Below are positions 1 through 10,185 of a DNA stretch of 64,000 bases, piece by piece. Under the pieces are notes generated by a model. The model was not told the origin of the DNA and searched no databases. It was given only the letters and a program-made list of their open reading frames with translations. How positions within the stretch are numbered: the first letter of the stretch is position 1; every line of letters starts with the position of its first letter. Source of the DNA: Leptolyngbya sp. BL0902 (GTDB lineage: Bacteria > Cyanobacteriota > Cyanobacteriia > Phormidesmidales > Phormidesmidaceae); contig NZ_CP046155.1 of NCBI RefSeq assembly GCF_016403105.1, positions 1,984,001 to 2,048,000 on the forward strand, in the 5' to 3' direction. The position numbers and the translations under genes were made by a program.

Positions 1-59
1 GCCGTTAGCACGCTTAGGCAAACGGCCAAAAACGCAACGATAAGGGCGCGATACCTCAT
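1..59 (-). CDS. psbO: Photosystem II manganese-stabilizing protein PsbO, 5' end only
   Basis: Only the first 19 codons lie in the window; the gene runs off the left edge on the minus strand. The visible peptide MRYRALIVAFLAVCLSVLT is a hydrophobic export signal and closely resembles the start of cyanobacterial PsbO precursors as I remember them. PsbO is the lumenal extrinsic subunit that shields the Mn4CaO5 cluster of photosystem II. A GAGG sequence sits six bases before the ATG. The identification rests on the signal peptide alone, so another exported protein remains possible. Confidence 0.65.
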   Translation of the reverse strand, partial: MRYRALIVAFLAVCLSVLT

Positions 60-461
60 TGTCTACCTCAAATCAGCATGTAATAAAAACTAGGAGCCAC
101 TTACTGTCTTAGAGATTGTTAAACAGCGCAATGGCAAACCCCGCGAGCACCGTAGCATAAGCAGGCTGACCGAACATAAAGAAAAGATCAGACGCTTTGG
201 ATGCGGCTCTGATCTCCTCGAATGCTGCACAATCCCCAATCGTAGGACCTCAAGTAAGCATTCTACATGGCTTCAGGCTTCTTTCTCAGAATTCTCCGAT
301 CATTCCCCCCTGCCCCTTGGCCCCGTCTTGGGCAATTGGAGGCTGTTTGCCGTCAGACCTTGGGCAGACACGGTGGATGAGGGAGATGTAAAGTTCCGCA
401 ACGCTTGCCTGGGATGGAAGTACAAGTATTAAGCTATTTAACAAATTCTAGCCTTGACCCT
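60..461. other. Leader and promoter region between psbO and the next gene
   Basis: About 400 bases without a convincing gene. It should carry the psbO promoter and leader on the minus strand. A 64-codon plus-strand frame at 197-391 has no recognisable features and I do not call it. No strong hairpin or repeat was seen. Confidence 0.5.
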
Positions 462-869
462 ATGACTGAATCGGTTTCCATTGAATCCTCCGAGGTCTCA
501 GCGGCGGCGACCGGGGCTCTAGCCCAGGATTTGCAGGAGATTGCCACCGCCATTGATGCCGCCGCCCAGGGCCGCAAGGGGGATAGCGTCGCCCTCTTGG
601 CGCTACTGCGGCTGTTAGAACAGCACCATCGCGATATCTGTGAAACCCTGTTCCGCGATTCTTTGCCCAGCAATCGCCACACCCTTTACACCCTACTGCG
701 CGACATTGAGGTGCATGGTGGCTGGCCCTACATTCAGCGGATGAAGCTGAGATCGTTTCTGGCCAACTATCCCCATCTAGAGGAAGCCGCTGAGCCTGAC
801 CCTCCGGCCTTCCCCCCGGAAGAAGACTCTTTGGACGAGGACTGCCCGCCCATCATCCTAGATGACTAA
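462..869 (+). CDS. Conserved-looking acidic hypothetical protein
   Basis: A protein of about 135 residues of unknown function. The middle part, about residues 25-105, is predicted helical with regular leucines and an HHRDICETLF stretch. The last 25 residues are strongly acidic and proline-rich (EEDSLDEDCPP), suggesting a disordered tail. There is no signal peptide or membrane segment, so it is probably cytoplasmic. The frame can be extended to a TTG at 405 or an ATG at 414, but the ATG at 462 gives a more natural N-terminus; no candidate has a good ribosome binding site. It stands alone between psbO and the glycoside-hydrolase-like gene. Confidence 0.6.
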   Translation: MTESVSIESSEVSAAATGALAQDLQEIATAIDAAAQGRKGDSVALLALLRLLEQHHRDICETLFRDSLPSNRHTLYTLLRDIEVHGGWPYIQRMKLRSFLANYPHLEEAAEPDPPAFPPEEDSLDEDCPPIILDD

Positions 870-1174
870 ATCCTAGATGGCTGATTGCCCTGGATGAAGG
901 CCCTCTGGATGACGGCCCTGGGTGCTGGATAGTTCTGGTTGCCCTAGATCGTCAGCCCCAACCGTGCTAATCCTGTGGAGTTCCATTACCATAGCTCCCC
1001 ATGGGTGGTGATTGGGCGGTTCTGTCGGGAACTGAATCGGTCATTGTTTCGTTAGAGACAGGGTGGCCCTGGGACATCGGTGCAGGTCTGGATCAATGGC
1101 CTGGTGCTTTCAGGGGGGGAGCTGGTAAGCCTAGGGCAAACCTGGGCCAAGGCTGGGGCAAAACTAGGGTTTAG
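870..1174. other. Intergenic region, nothing distinctive
   Basis: About 305 bases between two plus-strand genes. It is rich in short GGCCCT/CTGGAT words but holds no clear hairpin, repeat or small gene that I can support. Confidence 0.4.
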
Positions 1175-2809
1175 GTGGATAGCGTGAGCATGGTCAACCA
1201 AGGCGGGATCAACCAAGGCGGCAGTCAACCCTTAGCTGGTGTAGATCAGCACCTATCACGGGTGGCAACGGGTGAAAAGCGGCCCTCTCACCCCAGACCT
1301 TGGCGGCAGCGAGCCCAGGGAGTCACGCTTCATGGGCTGGCTCTGGCGGTGGGGCTGGTGGGGTTGGCCCTCCCCCGTCCAGCCTTGGCCAACCTCAATG
1401 TTTATTGCCAAGTTTCCCAGGCAGAGGCCCAGGCCAAGGAAGACTTGCGACGAGCGGCCTTTAGCGGGGATGCTACGGCCCAACAGCAGTACCAGGCCAC
1501 CGTGCGCCAGCACGCCGAGAACCTGCGCCGTTGCCGAAGCCAGCAGTGGCCCCAGCGGCAGGCGGTGTGGCTGCGGCTCTACCCCTGCGACCTTCAGCCC
1601 GGTGTGCTGGAGGCGGTGATGGATCGGGTGGTGAACCTGGGCTACAACGAGGTCTACGTCGAAGCCTTCTATGGCGGGCAGGTGCTGTTGCCCCAGGCCG
1701 ATAACCCTACTGTGTGGCCTTCGGTGGTGCAGTCTCCCGGCTACGAGCGGCGAGATTTGCTGGCGGAATCCATCGAAAAAGGCCGCTATCGGGGGCTGAG
1801 GGTGGATGCTTGGGTGTTTGCCCTCAACTTTGGCTATACCTATGGCCTGCGTCAGGATCGACAGCAGGTGCTTGCCCTCAACGGTCGGGGCCAAACCACC
1901 CACGCCTTTGCGAGAGCAGGGGAGTCCAGCAATCCCGATGAAGTATTTGTCGATCCCTACCATCCCCAAGGGCGGGCCGATTATGCCCAAATGCTGGCGG
2001 CCATTTTGCGCCGTCGCCCCGATAGCGTTCTGTTCGACTATGTGCGCTACCCCAGGGGGGTGGGGGCCAACTCCGTGGTGGATAGCGTAGACGACCTGTG
2101 GATTTACGGCCAAGCCTCCCGCGAAGCCTTCCTTCAGCGGGCCGCAAATCAGCAAGGGCGAGAACTGATGCGTCGCTACATCAGCCGAGGATCCCTCGAA
2201 GACAGCGACATTGATGAAGTTCGTGCCCTCTACCCCAACGAGGCCGAGCCCCTGTGGCAAACCCGCCAGCCCACTCCGCGCCAGCCCAACCAGCCCCTTC
2301 CCGCCGCCGCCAGTCTCCGGCCTCAGTTTCAGCGGGAACTGTGGCAACTGGCGGTAGCCCATGCGGTGCAAGGGGTGGTGGACTTTGTGAAAATGGCGGA
2401 GGATCAGGCCCGTCGTAGCGGCATTTCATCGGGGGCGGTGTTTTTCCCCGATGGCAACCAAACCGTGGGCACGGGCGGCTACGATTCGCGCCTGCAATAC
2501 TGGGAGCGCTTTCCTACCACCATGGCGTGGCATCCCATGGCCTACGCGGTGTGCGGCCACACGGGCTGCATCTTAGACGGCATTCGGCGAGTGATTTCCA
2601 TGGCTCCGGCCAACTCCCAGCCGTTGATTATGCCCGCCATTGCCGGAATTTGGGGCCAGCCCACCCACAACCGCCCCGCCATTGAAGCCCAAATGGAAGC
2701 CATGCGGCGGGCCGTGCCAGAAATCAACGCCGTCAGCCACTTTGCCTATTCTTGGCAGGATCCAGAGTTTGACCGGGTGCGGAAGTTTTGTTCGCTGACC
2801 CGGCCCTAG
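1175..2809 (+). CDS. GHL10-type (DUF187-like) family 10 glycosyl hydrolase-like secreted protein
   Basis: A predicted exported (beta/alpha)8-barrel protein of the GHL10/DUF187 class, related to glycoside hydrolases and common in cyanobacteria; its substrate is unknown. Barrel motifs visible in order are VWLRLYPCD, a helix ending GYNEVYVEAFYGG, a strand RVDAWVFALNFGY, VDPYHPQGR, and SVLFDYVRYPRG, the aspartate-tyrosine-arginine motif typical of these barrels, followed by TMAWHPMAYAV near the C-terminus. A hydrophobic segment ending PRPALA is a signal peptide, but it lies about 60 residues from the first possible start. GTG at 1175, ATG at 1190 or GTG at 1262 could each be the start; the last gives the most ordinary signal peptide. 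The 3' end overlaps the convergent flavoprotein gene by 77 bases. Confidence 0.82.
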   Translation: MDSVSMVNQGGINQGGSQPLAGVDQHLSRVATGEKRPSHPRPWRQRAQGVTLHGLALAVGLVGLALPRPALANLNVYCQVSQAEAQAKEDLRRAAFSGDATAQQQYQATVRQHAENLRRCRSQQWPQRQAVWLRLYPCDLQPGVLEAVMDRVVNLGYNEVYVEAFYGGQVLLPQADNPTVWPSVVQSPGYERRDLLAESIEKGRYRGLRVDAWVFALNFGYTYGLRQDRQQVLALNGRGQTTHAFARAGESSNPDEVFVDPYHPQGRADYAQMLAAILRRRPDSVLFDYVRYPRGVGANSVVDSVDDLWIYGQASREAFLQRAANQQGRELMRRYISRGSLEDSDIDEVRALYPNEAEPLWQTRQPTPRQPNQPLPAAASLRPQFQRELWQLAVAHAVQGVVDFVKMAEDQARRSGISSGAVFFPDGNQTVGTGGYDSRLQYWERFPTTMAWHPMAYAVCGHTGCILDGIRRVISMAPANSQPLIMPAIAGIWGQPTHNRPAIEAQMEAMRRAVPEINAVSHFAYSWQDPEFDRVRKFCSLTRP

Positions 2810-4043
2810 CCATGGCCCGCCCCGCCAGCCAGCCCGTCGTCCAGGCATTCTGGAAGTTAAAGCCGCCCGTAATGCCGTCAATATCGAGGATTTCCCCGGC
2901 AAAATGCAGCCCCGGACAACGGCGACTTTCCAAGGTTTTGAAGTCCACTTCCTTCAGCGCCACCCCGCCACAGGTGACAAACTCATCCTTAAACACGCCC
3001 CGTCCGGCAATGGCGTAGCGGCCTTGGGTGAGTTCGGTGACGAGTCCTTGTAACTGCCCCTTGCTGAGGTTGGCCCAAGTGAGGTCGCGATCTAGCCCTA
3101 CCCGCCGCTGAAGCAAGTAGAGCCACAGCCGCCGCGACAGGGCCGGAAAGGGCGAAAAACTCACCATCAACCGTTTACCCTGGTTTTGTTTGAGATCCAG
3201 TAAGGTTTGCCGCACGTCGTCTTGGCTGAGGTGCGGGAGCCAGTTGACCCCCAGGCTAGCCCGATAGCGCTGCCGATGGAGATCTACCGCCCCAAAGGCC
3301 GACAGCTTGAGGATGGCGGGGCCGCTCAGCCCCCAGTGCGTGACCAACAGCGGGCCACGCTGTTTGAGGGGTTTGCCCTGGTCGAGGTGCAGGGTCAGGG
3401 CCACATCCTCCACCGATACTCCAGCGAGGGCATGGAGGTCAGGATCCGCGACGTTGAAGGTAAACAGCGACGGCACCGGAGGCACCAGGGTATGCCCTAG
3501 GGACTGGGCCAGCCGATAGCCCAGGGCACTGCTGCCCGTGGCCAACAGCAGCCGATCACAGCGCCAGGATGGTTCTTCCTTCACCGCTACCGTGAAGCCA
3601 TGATCTCGCTGGGTAATGCCCGTCACCGCTTGGCCACAGTGCAGGGTGATGCCCCGTCGCCGTGCTTCCCCCAGCAGGCCCTCCACAATGGTGGCAGAGT
3701 CATCGGTGGTGGGGAACATTCGCCCATCGGCCTCGGTTTTGAGGGCAATGCCAAGCCGCTGAAACCAGGCGATGGTGTCCTTGGGCTGAAACTGGCTGAA
3801 GGGGCCACGCAGGGCACGGCTGCCCCTAGGATAGTGGTTGACCAGCACCGCCGGATCGAAACAGGCGTGGGTCACATTGCAGCGCCCGCCACCAGAAATT
3901 CGCACCTTGGCCAGGGGTTCGCGCCCTGCCTCAAACAGGTGAACGGTGGCTGAGGGAGCCGCTTCGGCACAGGCAATGGCCCCAAACACCCCCGCCGCTC
4001 CGGCTCCGACAACAATCACTTGGGCAGACGGGGATGGAGGCAT
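2733..4043 (-). CDS. HI0933-type (YhiN-like) FAD-dependent oxidoreductase
   Basis: A flavoprotein of 436 residues, the usual length of the HI0933/YhiN family (NAD(P)/FAD-dependent oxidoreductase, often labelled aminoacetone oxidase family); the physiological substrate is not established. The N-terminus has the dinucleotide-binding strand VVGAGAAGVFGAIA, followed by the family signature GGGRCNVTH around residues 51-59. LLLATGSSALG near residue 165 is the second nucleotide-binding motif, and HFAGEILDIDGITGGFNFQNAW near the C-terminus closes the FAD site. The last 25 residues overlap the end of the convergent hydrolase-like gene. It appears monocistronic. Cytoplasmic, with no signal peptide. Confidence 0.88.
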   Translation of the reverse strand: MPPSPSAQVIVVGAGAAGVFGAIACAEAAPSATVHLFEAGREPLAKVRISGGGRCNVTHACFDPAVLVNHYPRGSRALRGPFSQFQPKDTIAWFQRLGIALKTEADGRMFPTTDDSATIVEGLLGEARRRGITLHCGQAVTGITQRDHGFTVAVKEEPSWRCDRLLLATGSSALGYRLAQSLGHTLVPPVPSLFTFNVADPDLHALAGVSVEDVALTLHLDQGKPLKQRGPLLVTHWGLSGPAILKLSAFGAVDLHRQRYRASLGVNWLPHLSQDDVRQTLLDLKQNQGKRLMVSFSPFPALSRRLWLYLLQRRVGLDRDLTWANLSKGQLQGLVTELTQGRYAIAGRGVFKDEFVTCGGVALKEVDFKTLESRRCPGLHFAGEILDIDGITGGFNFQNAWTTGWLAGRAMARAGSANKTSAPGQTLDPAKNRQSG

Positions 4044-4505
4044 GGGCTACAGGTATCGGGTTGAGCATGGGGAGTGTCTAAGCGCGTGGGCTGAGAGGGC
4101 ACGGCTTCGTCGTAGCCCAGCCTTGCATTGACGACGCTAGGCACCCAACGGGCTAGAACGCGGATCTCCTACAGTTTACAAGCTGCCTTGCAAAGAGCAG
4201 GGGACATCACCCCAAGTTCCCTGTCCCCATGTCCATCGAGGCTTTCCTCGCTGAGGAGGCTACACCAACGACAAGCTCAGCCTGAGCGGGATCGGTTGTT
4301 CCATTGGGAGGAGGCAACCGGGATTTAGGATCCATCGGCGGCTATAGGATCGCTATAGGATCCGTCGGTGGCTACTAGAGAATCATGACACCTGCTGTCC
4401 GTGACCTACTCCCGACACCGATGCCAGCAGACAGTGTGGGCTTCTTCCCCCGGAAGTGTTCTACCCCTGGATACCGGGTTCGAGCTTCTCCTACTAAAGT
4501 TGGTA
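4044..4505. repeat. Intergenic region with short direct repeats
   Basis: No gene seen in 460 bases. Two 19-base copies beginning TAGGATCC, 17 of 19 identical, lie at 4326-4344 and 4356-4374. A perfect tandem 12-mer TACTAAAGTTGG occupies 4492-4503 and 4504-4515. It covers the stop codon of the minus-strand TPR gene and so creates a second in-frame stop 12 bases downstream. These look like small slippage duplications. Confidence 0.6.
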
Positions 4506-6470
4506 CTAAAGTTGGGGCAAAACGCGACCGAGCAAATCCGGTGGCAGTTGAGATAAAACAGCCTGCTGTCCAGAGAAGCCCAGAATCTCGAAATGGAGGC
4601 GCACGGAATACACCAGGGCAGTGGCCAGGGTATCCAACGCTTCGGGCTGATCTTGCCAGCCTTGGTAGGCCAGAAGGTAGTGACTGAGGGCGGCGTTGAG
4701 GTGACGTTCTCGGTCTTCGGATTGATCGGCAGGCAAGGATAGGGCCAGTTGGTCGTGAACAATGCCTGCGCTGTGGCAGGTGGCCCATACATCAAACCCA
4801 GGGGGCTCCGAGGGCGATTGCTGGAGCAAATATTCCACGGCATCGAGGGCGGCTTCGTAGGCATCCACGGCCTGCCGAAGGCTGAGCAGGCGTTCTTCAG
4901 GCTGGGAAGTTTGCTGTTGGGCCAAGTCCCAGTAGGCGGTGCCGAGGTTGTTGTGGGTGACGGCGCAGCCCGCCGGAGTTGTGACCAGGGTGCGATAGAC
5001 CAGCGCCGTTTGGTAGGCATCCACAGCCTGCTCTAGCCAGGGAATGGGATTTTCGTGGTGGGCGAGGCTCCAGTAGGCGATGCCCAAGTTGTTTTGCAGC
5101 ATGGCATATTCTTGGGGCTCCGCCTGGGGCGTACGGTAGCGCAGAGCTTCTTGGTAAGCGACAATGGCCCGGTGCAAATGGTACTGGGGCCGCTCTATCT
5201 GTGAAAGCCGCCAATGGATCGTCCCCAAGCTATTTTGGCCGTTGGCATAGGCAAGGGGATCGGCGGCAACATAGCGTAGGGCTTGGGAGTGGGCCTCCAC
5301 AGCCTGTTCCAGATACCCCAGGGGATCTCCCAAGTCTGCCAGTTGGGTATACACCCCGCCTAAATTGCCGTAGAGCCGCCCTAACGTATCTAGGGAAATC
5401 TGTGCCCGGTTGTCCGCCGATCCCTCAATAGCTTGTTGATAAGCCGCCACACTGCGCTGAAGCCAAGGCTCGATGGCCTGCGGCTGCGACTCTCGCTGGG
5501 CTCGCATCCAGTACAGGCTGGCCAAGTCATTGAGGGCATCGCACCAAGCCCTATCGCCCACCCCCAAATCCTGAGTTGCCCGTTGATACACCTCTAGGGC
5601 AAACGTCAGCACGGGTAGACCCTCTGGCCCTGGGGTAATCTCCCCCCGGCAAACCTGTGCCAAAGCCAAGTGCGCCCGCGCCAGGGTAAGCGGCCCCGCC
5701 TGCTGTTGGTGCAGCCGATGAATATATTGCCACCGCTGGCGAATGGCCTCCTGACGGGCCAGGGCCATGGGCAACACCAGCCCCTCCAGCATTGTTGCAG
5801 CGGTTGAAGACTCTGTCTCCTCAGACGCCAGCGACGGCACCGAAGGAAACTCTACCACCGCCGAGGTCGGCTCCCCCTCAAACTCATACAGCCCATTTCG
5901 CAACTGCCAAAACCCCGGCACCATCTGCTGAATTTTGCCCAGCCAGGGCCGAGGCAGCCATACCACCAGCCGACCATCCAGCTGGGTTAGCAGCGCATCG
6001 ACCCGCAACAGCGATGCCAAAAACCGCTTTTGCACCGTAGGCGACTGCCGCGTTAGGGCCTCAATTCCCAAAATTTGGAACGCCGGAAGGGTTCTGCCCT
6101 GATCCGCTAGTCGGGGCTGCTGTTTTAGCCACAGTAAGACCTCCTTCACCACATCAGGATGGTCTGCATCCAGCCGCAGCGTCACTAGGGGTGAGGGCTC
6201 CCGTCCCGCCTGAGAGGCCCCCGCCGCTGCGGTCAGATCCGCCGCCAACTGCCGAGCCAACCGCTGCTGCAAGGCCCCATCATCGCAAACGGCCAACAGC
6301 AACTGTCGCCGCAAGTGAAGCTGTAGCGCCGCCCGCAACTCTTGGTAGACGGCCCGATTGTGCCCCAAAAACGTCTGTGAATTCAACGAAATAGCAGCAA
6401 CCACGGCAAAAAGATGACGAGTAGATGACCAACCCCTATCCCGTTCACGACAGCGGAATAACCCAGCCAC
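4506..6470 (-). CDS. Tetratricopeptide-repeat protein with ATPase-like N-terminal domain
   Basis: Two parts are visible. Residues about 40-220 resemble an ATPase fold without an intact Walker A loop (LLAVCDDGALQQRLARQL, then FQILGIEALTRQ, RLVVWLPRPWLGKIQQ and FWQLRNGLYEFEGE). Residues about 250-640 are helical repeats of tetratricopeptide type with recurring motifs such as NNLGIAYWSLAHHENP, LGRLYGNLGGVYTQL and NNLGTAYWDLAQQ. TPR arrays mediate protein-protein contacts, so a scaffold or regulatory role is likely; the partner is unknown. The longest frame starts with GTG at 6470; GTG at 6404 (residue 23) is an equally plausible start, and neither has a clear ribosome binding site. Cytoplasmic; no operon partner. 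Confidence 0.8.
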   Translation of the reverse strand: MAGLFRCRERDRGWSSTRHLFAVVAAISLNSQTFLGHNRAVYQELRAALQLHLRRQLLLAVCDDGALQQRLARQLAADLTAAAGASQAGREPSPLVTLRLDADHPDVVKEVLLWLKQQPRLADQGRTLPAFQILGIEALTRQSPTVQKRFLASLLRVDALLTQLDGRLVVWLPRPWLGKIQQMVPGFWQLRNGLYEFEGEPTSAVVEFPSVPSLASEETESSTAATMLEGLVLPMALARQEAIRQRWQYIHRLHQQQAGPLTLARAHLALAQVCRGEITPGPEGLPVLTFALEVYQRATQDLGVGDRAWCDALNDLASLYWMRAQRESQPQAIEPWLQRSVAAYQQAIEGSADNRAQISLDTLGRLYGNLGGVYTQLADLGDPLGYLEQAVEAHSQALRYVAADPLAYANGQNSLGTIHWRLSQIERPQYHLHRAIVAYQEALRYRTPQAEPQEYAMLQNNLGIAYWSLAHHENPIPWLEQAVDAYQTALVYRTLVTTPAGCAVTHNNLGTAYWDLAQQQTSQPEERLLSLRQAVDAYEAALDAVEYLLQQSPSEPPGFDVWATCHSAGIVHDQLALSLPADQSEDRERHLNAALSHYLLAYQGWQDQPEALDTLATALVYSVRLHFEILGFSGQQAVLSQLPPDLLGRVLPQL

Positions 6471-6700
6471 CAGAATCGGGAACTAGCACAACCCAACTTC
6501 CCAAAGTTTCACCGATACCCGTGAAAACCCGGAGGATTGGGTCGTCCCTTAACTAAAGTTTCATCACTGTCACAAGGATTTAGGCTAAAAGCTGTGCCAC
6601 TTCCCCCGCTGGGTAAGGACTTACCGTTCTCCAACGCTGCCTCCCGGCACAACACGCCTGTCCAAAGCATCGCCAGACCGCTATACTTGAAGGTGCTTTT

Positions 6701-6773
6701 GCTGGTGTAGCTCAGTTGGTAGAGCAGCTGATTTGTAATCAGCCGGTCGCAAGTTCGAGTCTTGTCACCAGCT
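6701..6773 (+). tRNA. tRNA-Thr (anticodon TGT)
   Basis: A complete cloverleaf. The acceptor arms GCTGGTG and CACCAGC pair perfectly. The D arm is GCTC/GAGC, the anticodon arm GCTGA/TCAGC has loop TTTGTAA with anticodon TGT at 6734-6736, and the T arm holds TTCGAGT. The discriminator base is T at 6773. CCA is not encoded. It decodes ACA and related threonine codons. A terminator follows ten bases later, so it is transcribed alone. Confidence 0.97.
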
Positions 6774-6782
6774 TTTCTGTGA

Positions 6783-6815
6783 AACCCCTGTAGCTGAAGG
6801 GTTACAGAGGTTTTT
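6783..6815 (+). terminator. Rho-independent terminator of tRNA-Thr
   Basis: A ten-pair stem with one internal mismatch, AACCCCTGTA at 6783-6792 against TACAGAGGTT at 6803-6812, with a ten-base loop, runs straight into TTTTT. It sits just after the tRNA on the same strand. Confidence 0.8.
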
Positions 6816-7060
6816 GCTGACTGGCCATCTTCAATCATGAAGTGCCTATGTATTGAACTAGACATTCTTTCCGGCAACTTTGACCAGGGCCTAGGCAAGT
6901 ACAAGCCACAGTCGGCCATGAGTATGACATCGCTGCTGGATATTCACCCAAGCTGAATGATCTGTGGCGGCAGTACTGTGCCAAAAGGCCAGGATGATGA
7001 TACGAAGCTGTTCCCCATCTTGCTTGCTAAATTAAGGATATCCTTTGCGCTCTCGGTGCC

Positions 7061-7636
7061 ATGACGACCCTGACCCTAACCCTCGACCCGGTGGTGCGGC
7101 TCACCCATGAGCAGTTCTATGAGCTGTGCAAAGTGAACCAAGACCTTCGCCTAGAGCGCAGCAGCACCGGAGAGTTAATCCTCATGCCTCCCACCGGATG
7201 GGAATCTGGCAAGCGCAATGCCGACCTCATAACTAACGTCACTCTCTGGAATCGTCAAACCCAGATGGGCTTTGTCTTTGATTCCTCTACCGGGTTTTCG
7301 CTCCCCAATGGGGCAGATCGTTCGCCAGATGTGGCTTGGGTAGAAAAATCACGCATTGAGGCCATCGCCCCTGATCCAGCTAAGTTTTTGCCCCTGGCCC
7401 CCGATTTTGTGATTGAGCTACGGTCTGCGACAGACAAACTCACTACCCTAGAGCGCAAAATGGCTGAATACCGAGACTGTGGCGTGCGTCTGGGCTGGCT
7501 GATTGACCCGCAGGAAAAGAACGCGCAAATCTATCGCCTGGGCCGACCCACAGAATACCTCAACCAGCCGGAACAACTTTCTGGAGAGGCGGTGCTACCG
7601 GGTTTTATCCTCTCCCTGGCAGAAATTTGGGAGTAG
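7061..7636 (+). CDS. Uma2 family (DUF820) restriction-endonuclease-like protein
   Basis: A protein of 191 residues, the normal length of the Uma2/DUF820 family, which is strongly expanded in cyanobacteria and adopts the PD-(D/E)XK nuclease fold. Its biological role is not settled. Core motifs are RSPDVAWVEKSRI (the PD part, about residues 84-98) and PDFVIELRSATDKL (the E-x-K-like part, with arginine in place of lysine), followed by the family block KMAEYRDCGVRLGWLIDP. These genes are often present in many copies and move between genomes. Here it stands alone after tRNA-Thr, a common landing area for such genes. No membrane segment. Confidence 0.9.
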   Translation: MTTLTLTLDPVVRLTHEQFYELCKVNQDLRLERSSTGELILMPPTGWESGKRNADLITNVTLWNRQTQMGFVFDSSTGFSLPNGADRSPDVAWVEKSRIEAIAPDPAKFLPLAPDFVIELRSATDKLTTLERKMAEYRDCGVRLGWLIDPQEKNAQIYRLGRPTEYLNQPEQLSGEAVLPGFILSLAEIWE

Positions 7637-7665
7637 GCTTGGGTTTTGCTGACTACTACCATACC

Positions 7666-8799
7666 CTAGGCCGCTAGGGGCAGGGAAGTTTCGGCGAGGA
7701 CTTGGTGGTAGAACTGCTGAAGCTGACGGGTGGCGGCGGCCCAGCCCCATTGTTCGGCTTCGGCCACGGCATCTTGGCGCATGGTTTCCCGCTCGGTGGT
7801 GGCTTCAATTAGGCGGCGGGTGGCGATGATGGCCCCTTCCTCGTCCTTGGGGTCGAACAAGAACCCATTGACCCCATCGGTGACGATATCGGGAATGCCG
7901 CCGGAGTTGGCCGCTACCACCGGACAGCCTGCGGCCATGGCTTCGAGCAGAACCAGGCCGAGGGTTTCGGTGCGGGAGGGAAACACAAAGGCATCCGCCG
8001 AGGCGTAGGCCGAAGCGAGATCTTCCCCGGCTAGGTAGCCGACAAAGTTCGTCGGCGTATCGGCAAAGTGGGCTTCGAGTTCGGTGCGGTAGGGGCCATC
8101 GCCCACCAGGGCCAGCCGCGCACCAGGAATGGCTTGCAGGATGGGCTTGATCCGGTCGATTTCTTTTTCGGCAGATAGTCGGCCAATGTAGAGCAGCAGC
8201 GGTGCTTCAGGATGCCCTTGGGACAGGCGATCCCGCATCGCGGCACTGGCCAGTTCAGGCCGGAACAGTTCGGTATCGACGCCCCGCTGCCACACGTCGA
8301 TGCGTTCTACCCCATGCTCCGACAGTTCGGCCTGCATGGCAGTGGAGGTAACGAGATTGATGCGGGCCTGGTTGTGCATGGCCTTGATCAGTTCCCACAT
8401 CACTCCTTCCAGCATCCCCAAACCGTAGTGCTCCAAATACTTGGGCAGGTGAGTGTGGTAGGAGGCCACCAGGGGCACGTTCATGGCTTTGCTGTAGTAA
8501 ATCCCCGCTAGGCCCAACACCGCTGGGTTCACGACATGAATCAGGTCGGGCCGAAAGCGATCTAGGGCCTCCCCAATGGAGGGCCGGGGCAGGGCCAGCT
8601 TGAGTTCAGGATATAAGGGCAGCGGGAAGCCCGATACGCCGTGGATTTTCGCCCCTCGGTATTCCGTCAGCCCACCCTCTGGGGAAAACACCAAAACCTG
8701 ATTGCCCTGGCGCTGGAGATGATCGACGGTGTGCTTGAGGCGGGTGACAATGCCATCAACCTTGGGCAAAAAGGTCTCGGTAAAGAGAGCAATTCGCAT
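7666..8799 (-). CDS. sqdX: Sulfoquinovosyltransferase SqdX (sulfolipid synthase)
   Basis: A GT4-family enzyme that transfers sulfoquinovose from UDP-sulfoquinovose to diacylglycerol, making the thylakoid lipid SQDG. The N-terminus MRIALFTETFLPKVDGIVTR is characteristic of SqdX. The first Rossmann domain fills about residues 1-185. The second contains LLYIGRLSAEKEIDRIKP (nucleotide-sugar binding) and the E-x7-E region around FVFPSRTETLGLVLLEAMAAG. At 377 residues it matches the family. It lies 77 bases downstream of sqdB on the same strand, so the two consecutive steps of sulfolipid synthesis are probably co-transcribed. Expected to act on the membrane surface. Confidence 0.95.
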   Translation of the reverse strand: MRIALFTETFLPKVDGIVTRLKHTVDHLQRQGNQVLVFSPEGGLTEYRGAKIHGVSGFPLPLYPELKLALPRPSIGEALDRFRPDLIHVVNPAVLGLAGIYYSKAMNVPLVASYHTHLPKYLEHYGLGMLEGVMWELIKAMHNQARINLVTSTAMQAELSEHGVERIDVWQRGVDTELFRPELASAAMRDRLSQGHPEAPLLLYIGRLSAEKEIDRIKPILQAIPGARLALVGDGPYRTELEAHFADTPTNFVGYLAGEDLASAYASADAFVFPSRTETLGLVLLEAMAAGCPVVAANSGGIPDIVTDGVNGFLFDPKDEEGAIIATRRLIEATTERETMRQDAVAEAEQWGWAAATRQLQQFYHQVLAETSLPLAA

Positions 8800-8876
8800 G
8801 GAGAACCGGGGGCTAAGGGAAGACAGGAAAAATTAAGGAGGGCCAGGGCCTTGGTAGACCCTGACCCTAGCGTGGA

Positions 8877-10040
<1,164 letters not shown>

Positions 10041-10185
10041 TCATTCTCGTTGCTGATACCAAGACAATTTACCAGTTTGGCGACCCTGTAAACCACCGAT
10101 CTTGAAATATCCGTAAAGCCAAATCTGCTGCTGTGACGATTGATTCGGGCTAGGGAAAGCCCCTGTTATGGATCCAGTACAACCT

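Noticed and set aside
197-391. 64-codon plus-strand frame before the first hypothetical gene
   Set aside because: No ribosome binding site, no recognisable features, and it lies in the likely psbO promoter region.
1256-2371. 371-codon minus-strand frame inside the GHL10-like gene
   Set aside because: Glycine, histidine and proline rich with no domain; an open antisense frame typical of GC-rich coding DNA.
6509-6919. 136-codon minus-strand frame across tRNA-Thr
   Set aside because: Its peptide TRTCDRLITNQLLYQLSYTS is the antisense reading of the tRNA, a known false protein.
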